DNA of 64,000 nt from Legionella maceachernii (GCF_900167045.1 NZ_FUXJ01000005.1:228050-292049); one strand, 5' to 3'; positions 35,994 to 45,738 are shown, counted from the stretch's first letter. The notes: generated by a model not told the origin, from the letters alone. A program made the numbers and translations.

Positions 35994-37742
35994 ATGTGGT
36001 ATAAAGAAGTAATTAAGTCGTTTATTAACAAAGTGAAAGCGACAGAACAAAATAATGCTAAAGAATTTCTAAAATTTTTCTTTGTCAAATTGAAGCGCAC
36101 CGTATTTAAAACTGAAGCGAATACTCATTTTCAAATTGAAATGATGTTTGGTGTCATTTCTAAGCTTTTTGCAAGATTTAATGATGCTCCTGAAGGCAGC
36201 ATCGATTTAAATTATTTTGCAAAATACTTAGTTGGACTCGTTTTGGTTTATGCTAAACATGGAAATGAAAATTATGATTTTCGAAATATTGATTTTATTC
36301 CATTACTGATTAAATCCAAATATTTAGGGTTAGATGAAACCATCAATTCTTATGAACAAGTGCTAAAAACAGGAAAAAGAACATTTACTTCATCAGAACA
36401 ACCTTTACCTTTTAGAGCACAGGCCTTTGTACTCGCAATGAACTCGCTGGAAAAATGGATATTAGAGGAATTAAATTACAATCTTAAGATTATTCCATCC
36501 CAAATGACACCTGCGTTTAAAAAAATGCCTCCGCCATTGCTTTACGGCTTTTTAGCCGAAACCGTATTTCTTTTAGGAAGAAGTACTGAATTTGATGATT
36601 TTATAGCCTCTATTTATGAGGAAATTCACTCCGATTTTTGGAGAAAATTTGAATTATCGGAGAATGAACAGCAATTTTATATTCACTTGCAGAGCCTCAT
36701 TCATTTGGTACACGAATTTGAGCTGGAAAATGAAAGACTCCACACGCTTATTTTCCGCCTAAAGATTGCCAGTTATGCCTACCTTTATAATAGAAACGCC
36801 TCTTCCTATGCAAACTTCGCCGCGGCCTGTCTTAGTGATATTAAAAAGAGCGCTGCTGAATTCCAAAACTTTCCTAAATTAAAATTAACCTTAGAACGAT
36901 TGTACTACTCCCTCAAAGTTTTGGGATTGTTCCATATCCAGCTTGAGACAAATAATGATGCTTTTTTTGTAGAAGAAATAGGGATTGTGCTTCAGCTGGA
37001 GGGGTTAAAAAATAATTTAAAATTTACTGATGATGTAAGCGGCCAAGCTGCAGAGAATGTACGCGCGGCTATTTATGATCTGGTCGCAAGTTACATGTTA
37101 AATAAGCGTACAGTTGATTTTAAGTTTTTTAGAAAACAATTTAGGGAAATTATCGAGCAGGTACGCCCCGTAATAGGGCATGAATTTCAAGGAGAGCTTT
37201 TTTTAGCACGAATTGAGTTTATGTTGCTCTGTTTAGGATTAATAAATAATTTTGTTCATAAAAAAGAAAAATTCAACTCTTCTCGGCAATACAGTGAAAG
37301 GGAAAATAATTTTTTTATTCAATTGGAAAAATGGTCCGATTTATCGGAATTGTTTTTTGAAAAAGCTTCTAGTGATGAGCAATTTGTTCTTTTTGCTCGT
37401 ATAGTGGAAATTATTGAAGCAGTTATTGGAACCTCAGCACTCGTGTATTTTCAAAATAGAAGTGCGGCGAATTGCCAAGTGTTAAAATTTGTATGTGGTG
37501 AGGTTATCGCTCATTGCGGATTAATGTTATGTCAAATGACACCGCAATTGAGGGCCGTAGACTCCTCTCTTCCTTATGATGAACTGCAGAAAGCGTTAAG
37601 CCAACTCAATCTTGTTATCGATCAATTGGATAAATCACTAACGGATTATTATCGTAAAGGAGGAAGGCATACTTCTTTTTCCATGATTGAATCGACTAAT
37701 CAAGAATCCATTCCTTCGCATAAACGCTCTTTTTCAATATAA
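35994..37742 (+). CDS. Hypothetical protein with cyclin-box-like segment, paralogue 1
   Basis: The 582-residue protein is alpha-helical, Lys/Phe-rich and without signal peptide or membrane helices. It shares its plan with the next gene: MWY start, A-x-EFL-x-x-F-F near residue 24, and a VISKLFARF segment. It then has a LVLVYAK helix, FIPLL, and LEKWILEELNYNLKI at residues 152-166. The last resembles the helix of cyclin boxes that ends in L-x-(F/Y)-N-L-x-V. The rest has no recognised domain. The C-terminus is polar and ends RSFSI. It could be a Dot/Icm substrate; the cyclin reading is tentative. Confidence 0.75.
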   Translation: MWYKEVIKSFINKVKATEQNNAKEFLKFFFVKLKRTVFKTEANTHFQIEMMFGVISKLFARFNDAPEGSIDLNYFAKYLVGLVLVYAKHGNENYDFRNIDFIPLLIKSKYLGLDETINSYEQVLKTGKRTFTSSEQPLPFRAQAFVLAMNSLEKWILEELNYNLKIIPSQMTPAFKKMPPPLLYGFLAETVFLLGRSTEFDDFIASIYEEIHSDFWRKFELSENEQQFYIHLQSLIHLVHEFELENERLHTLIFRLKIASYAYLYNRNASSYANFAAACLSDIKKSAAEFQNFPKLKLTLERLYYSLKVLGLFHIQLETNNDAFFVEEIGIVLQLEGLKNNLKFTDDVSGQAAENVRAAIYDLVASYMLNKRTVDFKFFRKQFREIIEQVRPVIGHEFQGELFLARIEFMLLCLGLINNFVHKKEKFNSSRQYSERENNFFIQLEKWSDLSELFFEKASSDEQFVLFARIVEIIEAVIGTSALVYFQNRSAANCQVLKFVCGEVIAHCGLMLCQMTPQLRAVDSSLPYDELQKALSQLNLVIDQLDKSLTDYYRKGGRHTSFSMIESTNQESIPSHKRSFSI

Positions 37743-37773
37743 AATCACTAATTAGTTACTTTGAGTAAAAGTC

Positions 37774-39795
37774 ATGTGGTATGCAGAAATCATTAGCCCG
37801 TTATTAACAAAGATTACTACAAAAGAGAAACAAGGCGCGCAAGAATTCCTTCTGCTCTTTTTTGAAGCTTTTGATGGGCTGATGTTTAAATCGACTCGGT
37901 TTAGAGGAGAGCCTCATCTAGAGCTTATTTTAGGCATTGTTTCAAAACTCTTTAAAAAATTTGGTGAAAAGCGGCCGGATACAATTTCTTTGCGGACTTT
38001 TTCTCGCTATTTGCTGGGGCTAACTGTCATCTATGCAAAAAAGGAAAAAGACAGTACAGAAGTATGGAATCGCCATTTTATTCCGTTGCTTGCCAATAAA
38101 AAAATAATTGAAGCCCTGGGTTTCCATGGAAATTATGTCACTAAAATTAATCGCGTGGAGCGAAGGGTTTTAGCTGACTTGAAATTTAATCTTAAGGTTA
38201 ATTTCAAACGAGTTTCGGCTCTTTTAAGAAAGATGACTCCCTCTTCGCTTCGCGAATTTTTCGAAAAAGCAGCCATGGTTTTAGGGATTAATTCTAAATT
38301 TGATCAATTCCTATTGAGACTTTACAACAAAACTCATGCGAGTTTAGACGCTCAAACTAAGTTAACAAGACCAGAATTAGATTTTAGTCATCTTCTTATT
38401 CTGTTAGCTGATTTAATTGATGAAATAGAAACTGAAGACAATAAGGTTGTTCAGCAAACTAAAGAATTCATCACTAAGCTTACCCTAGTGAGCCAGATGC
38501 ATTTTCTTCATCGAACCTCGCAGAGTTATCATGATCTTAAAAGAGTTTGCTTAGCCGACATTAATAATATTGCAATGTGTTTTATGCATGATTCACGAAT
38601 AAAATGGGTTCTTAATAGATTATATTTCTCTCTAATGAAATTGGGATTATTCCACATCTGCTATAGGGAGGAAACTGCGCCGCTATTAAAGGATGAAATC
38701 CATTTTTTAATGCAATTCGAAGCGTTAGAGAATGCTGAATTTGATAATGAGCTGAGTTGCAAAGCGCGAGACCGATTGATAGTAATGCTCAGCGATTTGA
38801 TAGGCAACTATTTGCAAAATAAAAATGCAATTGACTTCCGATTATTGTGTATTCAATGTAAGGAGGCAATTCAGAAAGCTCGTGCAGAAATAGAAAAGGA
38901 TCCGAAAGGAAAATTGCATTTACAAAGACTTGAATTTGCCCTAATTGGACTTGGATTAACTTATCAAAACCGAAGGAAAAAAGGTGAAACAGATAAAGAA
39001 AGAAAATTTTTTAATTTACTCAATACGGTAGAGACAAGAGTCGCGGAATTTAAAAATGCTATGATATTTTACCCCAATGAAAACGCCTCTTTTTATCTTG
39101 AAAAATTAGAGCGATTCGTCTTAATATTAAATGATCAATATAGCGCTTATCTTCTTTATAAAAATACGCCTGGTTCACTTAAACAATTTACCAATAATAT
39201 TATAACAATAATTACCGAAGCAAAAAGCGTTGGAATTGGTCTTTTAGGAAGCAAGTGGAAAGCATTATTGGTTGAATTTGAAATGATAACCAATGAATTA
39301 GAAATAGAGCAGAGGATGATTTCAAGCCAAACTAAAAAAACAGCTCTCCGTGAAATTCATTGTGTTGAAACGCAAAAGATAACAACGCCAAATAAAAATG
39401 AAGATAATTTTAAAATGCAATTAAATAAGCTCAATGAATTAAACAAAATACTTTATTGCAAAGCTTCAGTAAATGGCTACTATGCGTTTTCCGCAAGAAT
39501 GATTGAAATCATTGTAGCCGTAGTGGAAATTTCTGCAGGTCTTTATTTGGAAAATAAAACAGAAAGTAACTATCAGATTTTTAAAACAACTTGTGTCGAT
39601 GTAATCAATTATTTTAGGCGAAATTTAAGGGTGTTTCAGAAAATCCAAGAGCAACTCATCTTGCTTGAGCTAGCAATAAATGATCTAAATAGCACACTCG
39701 ATCAAGCCTCCACCTCTCGATACCATCTTTTTCAGATGCCAAGGGAGACTCAATCGTTTACTTCTTCAAGTCATCAGCCCCTTTTCTCTGTTTAG
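37774..39795 (+). CDS. Hypothetical protein with cyclin-box-like segment, paralogue 2
   Basis: The 673-residue protein is a diverged tandem copy of the preceding gene, 31 bases downstream. Matching landmarks are the MWY start, GAQEFLLLFFEAF, GIVSKLFKKF, LLGLTVIYAKK, FIPLL and KINRVERRVLADLKFNLKV at about residues 124-142. The last segment is the stronger cyclin-like match: E-L-N-R-L-E-x-x-F-L-x-x-L-x-F-N-L-x-V is the typical pattern of Pho80-type cyclins. The C-terminal third has an extra helical region. It ends in a Ser-rich tail (FTSSSHQPLFSV), similar in style to paralogue 1. Function unknown. Confidence 0.75.
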   Translation: MWYAEIISPLLTKITTKEKQGAQEFLLLFFEAFDGLMFKSTRFRGEPHLELILGIVSKLFKKFGEKRPDTISLRTFSRYLLGLTVIYAKKEKDSTEVWNRHFIPLLANKKIIEALGFHGNYVTKINRVERRVLADLKFNLKVNFKRVSALLRKMTPSSLREFFEKAAMVLGINSKFDQFLLRLYNKTHASLDAQTKLTRPELDFSHLLILLADLIDEIETEDNKVVQQTKEFITKLTLVSQMHFLHRTSQSYHDLKRVCLADINNIAMCFMHDSRIKWVLNRLYFSLMKLGLFHICYREETAPLLKDEIHFLMQFEALENAEFDNELSCKARDRLIVMLSDLIGNYLQNKNAIDFRLLCIQCKEAIQKARAEIEKDPKGKLHLQRLEFALIGLGLTYQNRRKKGETDKERKFFNLLNTVETRVAEFKNAMIFYPNENASFYLEKLERFVLILNDQYSAYLLYKNTPGSLKQFTNNIITIITEAKSVGIGLLGSKWKALLVEFEMITNELEIEQRMISSQTKKTALREIHCVETQKITTPNKNEDNFKMQLNKLNELNKILYCKASVNGYYAFSARMIEIIVAVVEISAGLYLENKTESNYQIFKTTCVDVINYFRRNLRVFQKIQEQLILLELAINDLNSTLDQASTSRYHLFQMPRETQSFTSSSHQPLFSV

Positions 39796-39918
39796 GATTA
39801 GAATCACCGTGATGACTTGAGGGAATCGGTGTCCTCGATCACTAAACAGGAATAATAATTTGCTTTGTTCTTCTAATATTCTACTCTTTGTAGTAAGGGA
39901 ATTATTTGGAGGGTAGGC

Positions 39919-41055
39919 ATGCGACTACTCTTTCTCGCTGCTTGTCTTTATATTAATTCGGCATTTGCTGACGTCATCATTGGTTTTACTGCATACGATA
40001 ACGGTGATTACACCACCGCTTATCCTCATTTGGTTCAGGCTGCAGGTGAAGGAAATAACGAGGCAATGTATCTATTGGGGCGAATGTACCAATACGGTTA
40101 CGGTGTTAATAAAGACGAAACCAAAGCAAGTGAATGGTATAAAAAATCTGCAGAGCAAAATAATGCACTGGCTCAGTTAAGCTTAGGCTTTCTTTATGAC
40201 AATGGATTGGGAGTAAACCGAGATTTAAAACAAGCTTTTTCATGGTATATGAAAGCAGCTTTACAAGGAAATTCCATTGCGCAACGTAATATTGGTTTGA
40301 TGTACGCGGTTGGCGATGGAGTGGAAGCAAATGATGCAAAAGCATTTGAATGGTTTAAAAAATCAGCTGAGCAAGGCTATGCCAGAGCGCAAGTGAATCT
40401 TGCTTACTTGTACATGACGGGTGTGGGTACTCAAAAGGATGTCGATAAAGCGTTTTATTGGTATCAACAAGCAGCAGAGCAGGGAGATGCGAAAGGACAA
40501 TATAGCCTTGGTCTTTTGTACACTGGAAAATATGGGATTGCTCCCGATCAAAGTGCGGCTACTTACTGGTTTTCCAGTGCTGCCAACCAGGGACACAAAA
40601 ATGCCCAAGCTTATTTGGCTTATCAATATCTAAATGGTTTGGGAGTAAAGGCTGATCCTAAAAAAGCCGCATACTGGTTTCAGGCTTCAGCAGAACAAGG
40701 GAACTCTCATGCACAAGCAGAATTGGGGCAGCTCTTACTCACAGGCACAGGTGTCGATAAAGATTACGAACAAGCTGCTTATTGGTTCGGAAAAGCGGCT
40801 GAGAAAGGCAACTCAATCGCTCAAGGAAAACTAGGTTATTTATACATGGCCGGGCTGGGTGTGTCTAAGGATCTTCCTAAAGCTTATGCTTGGCTAAAAT
40901 TGGCAGCGACAAACAAAAATCAGCAAGCAGCAAAAGAACTGGCTGAATTAGAGCCGACTTTGTCCCCTGACGATAAAACGCGTGGTGATTTATTATTTAA
41001 AGAGCTCAGTGCTAAATTACCCACAACTGAACCCGATGAAGAGGATGATGAGTAA
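39919..41055 (+). CDS. Sel1-repeat (SLR) exported protein
   Basis: A signal peptide (about residues 1-17, ending NSAFA) is followed by about eight Sel1-like repeats of 36 residues, each with the A-x-x-x-L-G-x-x-Y-x-x-G-x-G-V pattern and W(Y/F)-x-K-(S/A)-A-E-Q-G-N end. The C-terminus is acidic (TEPDEEDDE). Legionella SLR proteins such as LpnE and EnhC take part in host-cell entry and trafficking, and this protein is of that type. Orthology to either is not established. Confidence 0.88.
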   Translation: MRLLFLAACLYINSAFADVIIGFTAYDNGDYTTAYPHLVQAAGEGNNEAMYLLGRMYQYGYGVNKDETKASEWYKKSAEQNNALAQLSLGFLYDNGLGVNRDLKQAFSWYMKAALQGNSIAQRNIGLMYAVGDGVEANDAKAFEWFKKSAEQGYARAQVNLAYLYMTGVGTQKDVDKAFYWYQQAAEQGDAKGQYSLGLLYTGKYGIAPDQSAATYWFSSAANQGHKNAQAYLAYQYLNGLGVKADPKKAAYWFQASAEQGNSHAQAELGQLLLTGTGVDKDYEQAAYWFGKAAEKGNSIAQGKLGYLYMAGLGVSKDLPKAYAWLKLAATNKNQQAAKELAELEPTLSPDDKTRGDLLFKELSAKLPTTEPDEEDDE

Positions 41056-41143
41056 ATGAAATTACTCTATTGACATCCTGAAGCACATTTTTGTTTAGTA
41101 AGAAACTTAGTGAATTATGCAACAATGTATGAGCCAAAAACCA

Positions 41144-42139
41144 TCAGCCAAAAGTATTAAAACTCTCACTGATCACACTAACGCTCACCTGTCCTTTCTT
41201 ATCTTTATTGCGTTTAAAAACTGAATAGACTGTCAAATTTAAATCTGCAGATGAGACCCGAGCAATGCTCATAAAATATTGACTCGCTAGAGTAATTTGC
41301 TCATCGCGGATATTGAGTTTTTTGAGTATAGGAGTAATTTGTTTTAAATTGGTAATTCCTTTTTTGCCTCGAGCCTTAATTAATTCATTCACCTGAGTCG
41401 TGGTTAGCCCATAACCTAAAGTTGTTAAAACAGGTCGGGAAGCAGTATTGATGTTTATAGGGGTTGATTCAGGAAGTACTGTCATTTGATTCAATAAACG
41501 CCTGTAGAGTTTGGCACTAATCCCTTTTAGTAGCCGAAACTCAGAAACACTTCGCATGAGTTGTTGAGCCGGATAATAAGGTGGTTTCTGCTTCATATAA
41601 TAAAGTGAAATTTCATTATCTTGGCCTGGCTGATAAGGAGTGAGCCAATTGTTCAGTATTAAGCGTAACTCTTCGCGTTGTTGCTGATTTAAAGGGGTGA
41701 TTTGCTTGAGAAGGTGAAGAAAAGGGAGTTGGTATTTTTGCTCAGAAATATTATTTAAATTAAACCGGGATTGTAAATCATATAGCTCTCCTTTGAGCAA
41801 AATATCAGGATAAATGGATTTAAATTGCTTTGGAAAATCAAGTACTTTACCAAACTCATCGCTTATGGTGAACTGATTTTTGGAGTGAGTTAACTCGCTC
41901 ATGGCCCAAAAAGACACTGCTTGTGAGGCAAGATAAAGTTTATCACTCATAATAGTAAGCCGCGTACGGTAAATATCAAGCTGTAGACGGGTGCTCATCG
42001 CTGTGGCAGCGATGGCAACTAAGGTCATTATAAAAAGTGCAGAAATTAACGCGCTACCATTCGATTTCCCTCGAAACTCTGCTGCAGCGTGTTTCTTTAC
42101 CGATAAAGTGTGCGTAAGAAGCTTATTATTTTTCTGCAT
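41144..42139 (-). CDS. gspK: Type II secretion minor pseudopilin GspK
   Basis: GspK caps the type II secretion pseudopilus together with GspI and GspJ. The 331-residue protein has a basic N-terminus, then GSALISALFIMTLVAIAATAMSTRLQ with the prepilin-like hydrophobic helix, and the large globular domain expected for GspK. The domain has SRFNLNNISE near residue 133 and the TPININTASRPVLTTLGYGL segment near residue 224, typical of the family. It ends the reverse-strand gspGHIJK run and overlaps gspJ by 14 bases. In Legionella the homologue is LspK. Confidence 0.92.
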   Translation of the reverse strand: MQKNNKLLTHTLSVKKHAAAEFRGKSNGSALISALFIMTLVAIAATAMSTRLQLDIYRTRLTIMSDKLYLASQAVSFWAMSELTHSKNQFTISDEFGKVLDFPKQFKSIYPDILLKGELYDLQSRFNLNNISEQKYQLPFLHLLKQITPLNQQQREELRLILNNWLTPYQPGQDNEISLYYMKQKPPYYPAQQLMRSVSEFRLLKGISAKLYRRLLNQMTVLPESTPININTASRPVLTTLGYGLTTTQVNELIKARGKKGITNLKQITPILKKLNIRDEQITLASQYFMSIARVSSADLNLTVYSVFKRNKDKKGQVSVSVISESFNTFG

Positions 42140-42743
42140 AGAGCGCCTCGGGGATAATGAAAAGTCGACTTAAAGTACCCCAATTTTTTAAAGTTAAATC
42201 CATACGAATCGCTTTTGGAAAGGGTTCAGCCCGCTGATTTTCTTGGAGAGCATTAGCTTGCCATTCTGGTAAAACGTGTAAATTTGCATTTAAATAGGCA
42301 AATTGACAACGGGTGAGATTCTCAATTAATACCTTATCTCGATAGGCTTTTCTGTCAACTGGATCAAGACTTATCCAGCTTCGACGTACAAACTGGTTGT
42401 TTCGGCAAAAATAGGCGATGCGCTGAAGGACGCTGCGTTTCTCTTCGCTATTTGGATTCACTATACCACTGCGTGTGAATTCAACATAGTGCGATTCGCC
42501 CACGAACGGTGGATAGCGATGCATCTCACTTCCTCTGTGCACCTCACGTTGAATAATTTGCTGAGTATCGCGTTCAATAAGCATTAGCGCAAGTTGTAGC
42601 GCATTTAATTGCTCTGCCTGCTCATTGACACGGGCTCTTGTATTAAATGCATAGTACATAGCCGAAGAAGTCATTGTGGCAAGGATGGCAAAAACCGCAA
42701 GCGCGACTAAAATTTCAATGAGAGTAAAGCCTCTATTTTTCAT
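42126..42743 (-). CDS. gspJ: Type II secretion minor pseudopilin GspJ
   Basis: The N-terminus MKNRGFTLIEILVALAVFAIL is a classical prepilin leader with cleavage after G5, leaving FTLIE. The 205-residue size, the LMLIERDTQQIIQR helix and the later ENLTRCQFAYL segment fit GspJ, a pseudopilus tip subunit. It overlaps gspI by 4 bases and gspK by 14. Confidence 0.9.
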   Translation of the reverse strand: MKNRGFTLIEILVALAVFAILATMTSSAMYYAFNTRARVNEQAEQLNALQLALMLIERDTQQIIQREVHRGSEMHRYPPFVGESHYVEFTRSGIVNPNSEEKRSVLQRIAYFCRNNQFVRRSWISLDPVDRKAYRDKVLIENLTRCQFAYLNANLHVLPEWQANALQENQRAEPFPKAIRMDLTLKNWGTLSRLFIIPEALYAEK

Positions 42744-43120
42744 GGTCTATACCAAAAGGCAACAAGAGGATCTTGAAATGGTCCCGCCTGATTTCTGCTG
42801 ACAGTGATAGTAATTTGATGAACGGATTTAATTGGGGTTGAGTCAGTTCTTGCTCGCCAATACCAACGTTGCCCTAACATAGAGGTAACTTGGGTGATTT
42901 CTTGATTTCCCAATTGCAACAACCCTAATTGAATCATGGATACACCTTGCATGGCCACCCAATGACTAATTGCCTTTTCTTTAATACGCTGGGTATGTGA
43001 GACATTTTGAGCTGTTGCTTTAAACAGAGCAGTTAAGGCTATGGCGATGACTGACAAAGCAAGCAAAACTTCGATTAAAGTAAATCCCTGTTGTTTTCGT
43101 TTTCTAATTGAGTTTGTCAT
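42740..43120 (-). CDS. gspI: Type II secretion minor pseudopilin GspI
   Basis: The prepilin motif QQGFTLIEVLLALSVIAIAL starts near residue 10. At 126 residues it is the expected size of GspI, and it has the family-typical helix end with SHWVAMQGVSMIQLGLL. GspI forms the core of the pseudopilus tip with GspJ and GspK. It overlaps both neighbours by 4 bases. Confidence 0.9.
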   Translation of the reverse strand: MTNSIRKRKQQGFTLIEVLLALSVIAIALTALFKATAQNVSHTQRIKEKAISHWVAMQGVSMIQLGLLQLGNQEITQVTSMLGQRWYWRARTDSTPIKSVHQITITVSRNQAGPFQDPLVAFWYRP

Positions 43121-43602
43121 GATAGCTTGGGTTGTTGAATGACAATTTGGCCGTCGTTTTTGCCGAATAAGGTTACTACATTGAGATTTTTTGCTGTGCC
43201 AAAATCAGCAATGAACTCAGTCATATCTCCTGATGGAGTAATAACGATATCAGGATTTTTCAACTTGGTTGTAGCATTATTTTGTTTAATGGTGACAATA
43301 ACATTCTCTGGAAAACTGCGCGGGTGAAAAATGCCTTTTGCAGGTAATAATTTCCAGGTGCTCTCCTCAAAACGATACGTGTCATAACCCTCCTTAGATA
43401 AGTTAATACCCAGCGTGTTTGTTTCAAGGATTGCTTGTTGTTGCACCAATTTAATATAAGCTGCAAATTGTTCTGCGGTAACTATAGCGCGTCGACTGGC
43501 ACCGAAATCACCAAAAGCGAGCATGGCAAAACCAAGGGTGATGCTAATGATAACCACCACCACTAAAATTTCGATCAGTGTAAACCCACGTTCAGCGGGC
43601 AT
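43117..43602 (-). CDS. gspH: Type II secretion minor pseudopilin GspH
   Basis: The 161-residue protein begins MPAERGFTLIEILVVVVIIS, a prepilin leader. The helix contains a FAAYIKLVQQQAILETNTLGI segment, which matches the GspH pattern, followed by beta-strands. GspH links the tip complex to the major pseudopilin. It overlaps gspG by 11 bases and gspI by 4, so the five genes form a single operon. Confidence 0.9.
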   Translation of the reverse strand: MPAERGFTLIEILVVVVIISITLGFAMLAFGDFGASRRAIVTAEQFAAYIKLVQQQAILETNTLGINLSKEGYDTYRFEESTWKLLPAKGIFHPRSFPENVIVTIKQNNATTKLKNPDIVITPSGDMTEFIADFGTAKNLNVVTLFGKNDGQIVIQQPKLS

Positions 43603-44011
43603 CCCAATTGCCTATTTGCGCATTGATTCCACTGCCTCCGGGCTGACCTGAGGCGCCATAAGTAAATACGTCCACATCCGCATGTTCGCCAGGATTAAGG
43701 TATAAATAATCATGTCCCCATGGATCTTTCGGTAACGATTTAAGGTACTGTTTCCAATCGCGAGGTGTAGGATTTGAAGTAGGCTTTTCAACTAAGGCGA
43801 TTAACCCCTGGTCAGTCGTAGGGTACATGCCATTATCGAGTTTATACAAATCCAGGGCATTTTGAATCGCTAATACATCTTGTTTGGCTTTTACCACTCG
43901 CGCTTCATCAGGGCGGTTGATAATTTTAGGAACAACGATTGAAGCAAGGATACCAAGTATCACAACAACAACCATGATCTCGATTAAAGAAAAACCACTT
44001 TGTCTATTCAT
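43592..44011 (-). CDS. gspG: Type II secretion major pseudopilin GspG
   Basis: The protein reads MNRQSGFSLIEIMVVVVILG, with cleavage after G6, and has the GspG-specific sequence YKLDNGMYPTTDQGL near residue 57. It also has the C-terminal calcium-site region with DWKQYLKSLPKDPWG. The start at 44011 is preferred because TTGGAG stands six bases ahead; a TTG 12 bases upstream is weaker. It gives 139 residues, the normal size. GspG polymerises into the pseudopilus. Confidence 0.95.
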   Translation of the reverse strand: MNRQSGFSLIEIMVVVVILGILASIVVPKIINRPDEARVVKAKQDVLAIQNALDLYKLDNGMYPTTDQGLIALVEKPTSNPTPRDWKQYLKSLPKDPWGHDYLYLNPGEHADVDVFTYGASGQPGGSGINAQIGNWDAR

Positions 44012-44174
44012 TTCAAACTCCAAGCAGGAAAAAGAGTCCAGCTTATTCTACTATAACGAATTGAAAAACAGTTGGTTGTTCCTTCAGCGAGTAGAATTGC
44101 TGGTTTTTATTAAAATTTGTCGCTAAATTATACCTTAAAACTGCCGATACAAGGTATAAATGGAGAAATAAATC

Positions 44175-44804
44175 ATGAAGCAAATTAAATGCATCCTTTT
44201 AACTTTCTTTCTCGTTTCCCTTTTTAATCTTGCTTCGGCCGCAAGTGTCCCAACTGCAAATGCCACTCAAAACCAAAGCGTCACCAATGTTTTAGTGGGG
44301 GATTCCATTACAGCAGCTTGGCCTTGGCAAAATTTGCTAGCGAAATCAGATATTGCCAATCGGGGAGTGAGTGGCGACACGTCTTCTCTTATTTTGCAAA
44401 GGATGGATGGTATTCTCGCGGTAAATCCCAAAAAAGCGTTTTTAATGTTCGGTATTAATGATTTCGGCAGGGGAGCTGATCCCGAGCAAGTGTTCAATAA
44501 TTATAAAAAAATCATAGAGATATTACAAAACGCAAACATCAAAGTGATTGTTTCTTCTACTATTAAATGCAATGCGAATCAGATTTATCTGCAACCTCAG
44601 GTCATTAATCAAAAAGTCGATATTTTAAACACAAAGTTGAAAGATTTTTGCCAGACTAAGGGAATCACTTTTGTCGATGTCAATGAAAAACTATCCGGTG
44701 CGAATGGATTAAACGAAAAATACACACCCGATGGGGTACATTTAAATTATGCCGGTTACCAAGAGTGGGCAAAATTGCTGTCTCCACTTATCAATCAAAA
44801 CTAG
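44175..44804 (+). CDS. SGNH/GDSL-family hydrolase, exported
   Basis: The 209-residue protein has a signal peptide (about residues 1-22, ending ASA) and the SGNH blocks: LVGDSITAAW (catalytic Ser) near residue 41, GVSGDTSSL (Gly), FGINDFGRG (Asn) and DGVHLNYAGY (Asp and His) near residue 193. Such enzymes are lipases, esterases or deacetylases of the periplasm or outside. It lies between gspG and gspF on the opposite strand. A weak hairpin (GCCGCT with AGCGGC, 44844-44874) follows the stop. Confidence 0.9.
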   Translation: MKQIKCILLTFFLVSLFNLASAASVPTANATQNQSVTNVLVGDSITAAWPWQNLLAKSDIANRGVSGDTSSLILQRMDGILAVNPKKAFLMFGINDFGRGADPEQVFNNYKKIIEILQNANIKVIVSSTIKCNANQIYLQPQVINQKVDILNTKLKDFCQTKGITFVDVNEKLSGANGLNEKYTPDGVHLNYAGYQEWAKLLSPLINQN

Positions 44805-45073
44805 AATGCCAATCCAAGCTTTAAAATTAAGCATACAATCTTAGCCGCTCTAGCATAATGAAGAAAGTAGCGGCCAATTTTCTAAAGACATGTATTATCA
44901 ATCCCTGATAAGACCTGATTTTACTGGTGTTTTGAATACCCGTTTTCTCTTGTACCCATTAGAGTGCACTTAAAAGTTACGGTTAATATAATTGCTTTTT
45001 AGTTTAAAATAAGTACAATAAGCGGTTTTTTAATCACATAAAATTAAAGTCGATTTACATTAATGGAGATGTT

Positions 45074-45622
45074 ATGAAAAATCCTGCAAGCTTTTTCGCT
45101 ACCATGAAAGCAAATTATGCCTCATTAAAAGACTTTCGTAATACTAAAAAGCCTTATCCAATGGAGCATGCTAAAGAAACGGTGTCGCTCATTTGCGAAG
45201 CTATTCATTTCCCTAAAGATTGTCCTGACGAACTTAAAAAAAGGATCGAGCATCAGAAAGAAAAGACACAAAACCTACTCGGGGAGTTGTTCAACGCAGA
45301 GATAAGAGACAAAATAAAAGCTGCTCAGGCCGATGTTGAGAGTCATATGCGCACAATCGAAACTTATGTAGGTTTAATGGCGAAAGGGGTGTTTAATGAT
45401 GAGGTGTATATAAAGCGACTTTGCGAACAACTCACAGAAAAAAATGGCCTTGTTGTTGAGCTTATGGAAGAAGAACATGCGAGAGCTAGAGAATTGCTGA
45501 GTACTTATGTCGAAGAAGCCACACGCAAGAGCCTGGATAGCTTCATGAAGGAGTTTGAGAAGCTGGGAGTGAGCGAAGTGAAAGAAGATGAAAGTACTTT
45601 AAATTCATCACCCACCTTATAA
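45074..45622 (+). CDS. Small helical hypothetical protein
   Basis: The 182-residue protein is predicted to be almost fully helical and probably coiled-coil, with many Glu and Lys residues (for example EEHARARELLSTYVEEATRKSL). It has no signal peptide and no membrane helix. TGGAGATGTT precedes the ATG. It ends with a Ser/Thr-rich tail (STLNSSPTL) after an acidic stretch, a shape seen in some Dot/Icm substrates. I do not recognise a family. Confidence 0.7.
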   Translation: MKNPASFFATMKANYASLKDFRNTKKPYPMEHAKETVSLICEAIHFPKDCPDELKKRIEHQKEKTQNLLGELFNAEIRDKIKAAQADVESHMRTIETYVGLMAKGVFNDEVYIKRLCEQLTEKNGLVVELMEEEHARARELLSTYVEEATRKSLDSFMKEFEKLGVSEVKEDESTLNSSPTL

Positions 45623-45669
45623 CCTATTAGGCGATCAATTGGTCGCCTGCGCGTAATACTTCTTATTCC

Positions 45670-45698
45670 TACGTCCCGCGGCTTGCTCACGAGACGTA
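45670..45698. repeat. GC-rich hairpin with CCGCGGCTTG core
   Basis: TACGTC pairs with GACGTA and the stem extends past one mismatch (TACGTCCCG with CGAGACGTA), enclosing CGGCTTGCTCA. The core decamer CCGCGGCTTG (45676-45685) is shared with the ubiC insertion and with 63714-63723. It sits between two converging genes and may serve as a bidirectional terminator. Confidence 0.7.
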
Positions 45699-45738
45699 GA
45701 GGAAGAAATGTGAGTTTTCGCCTTTTCGTGCACACTGC

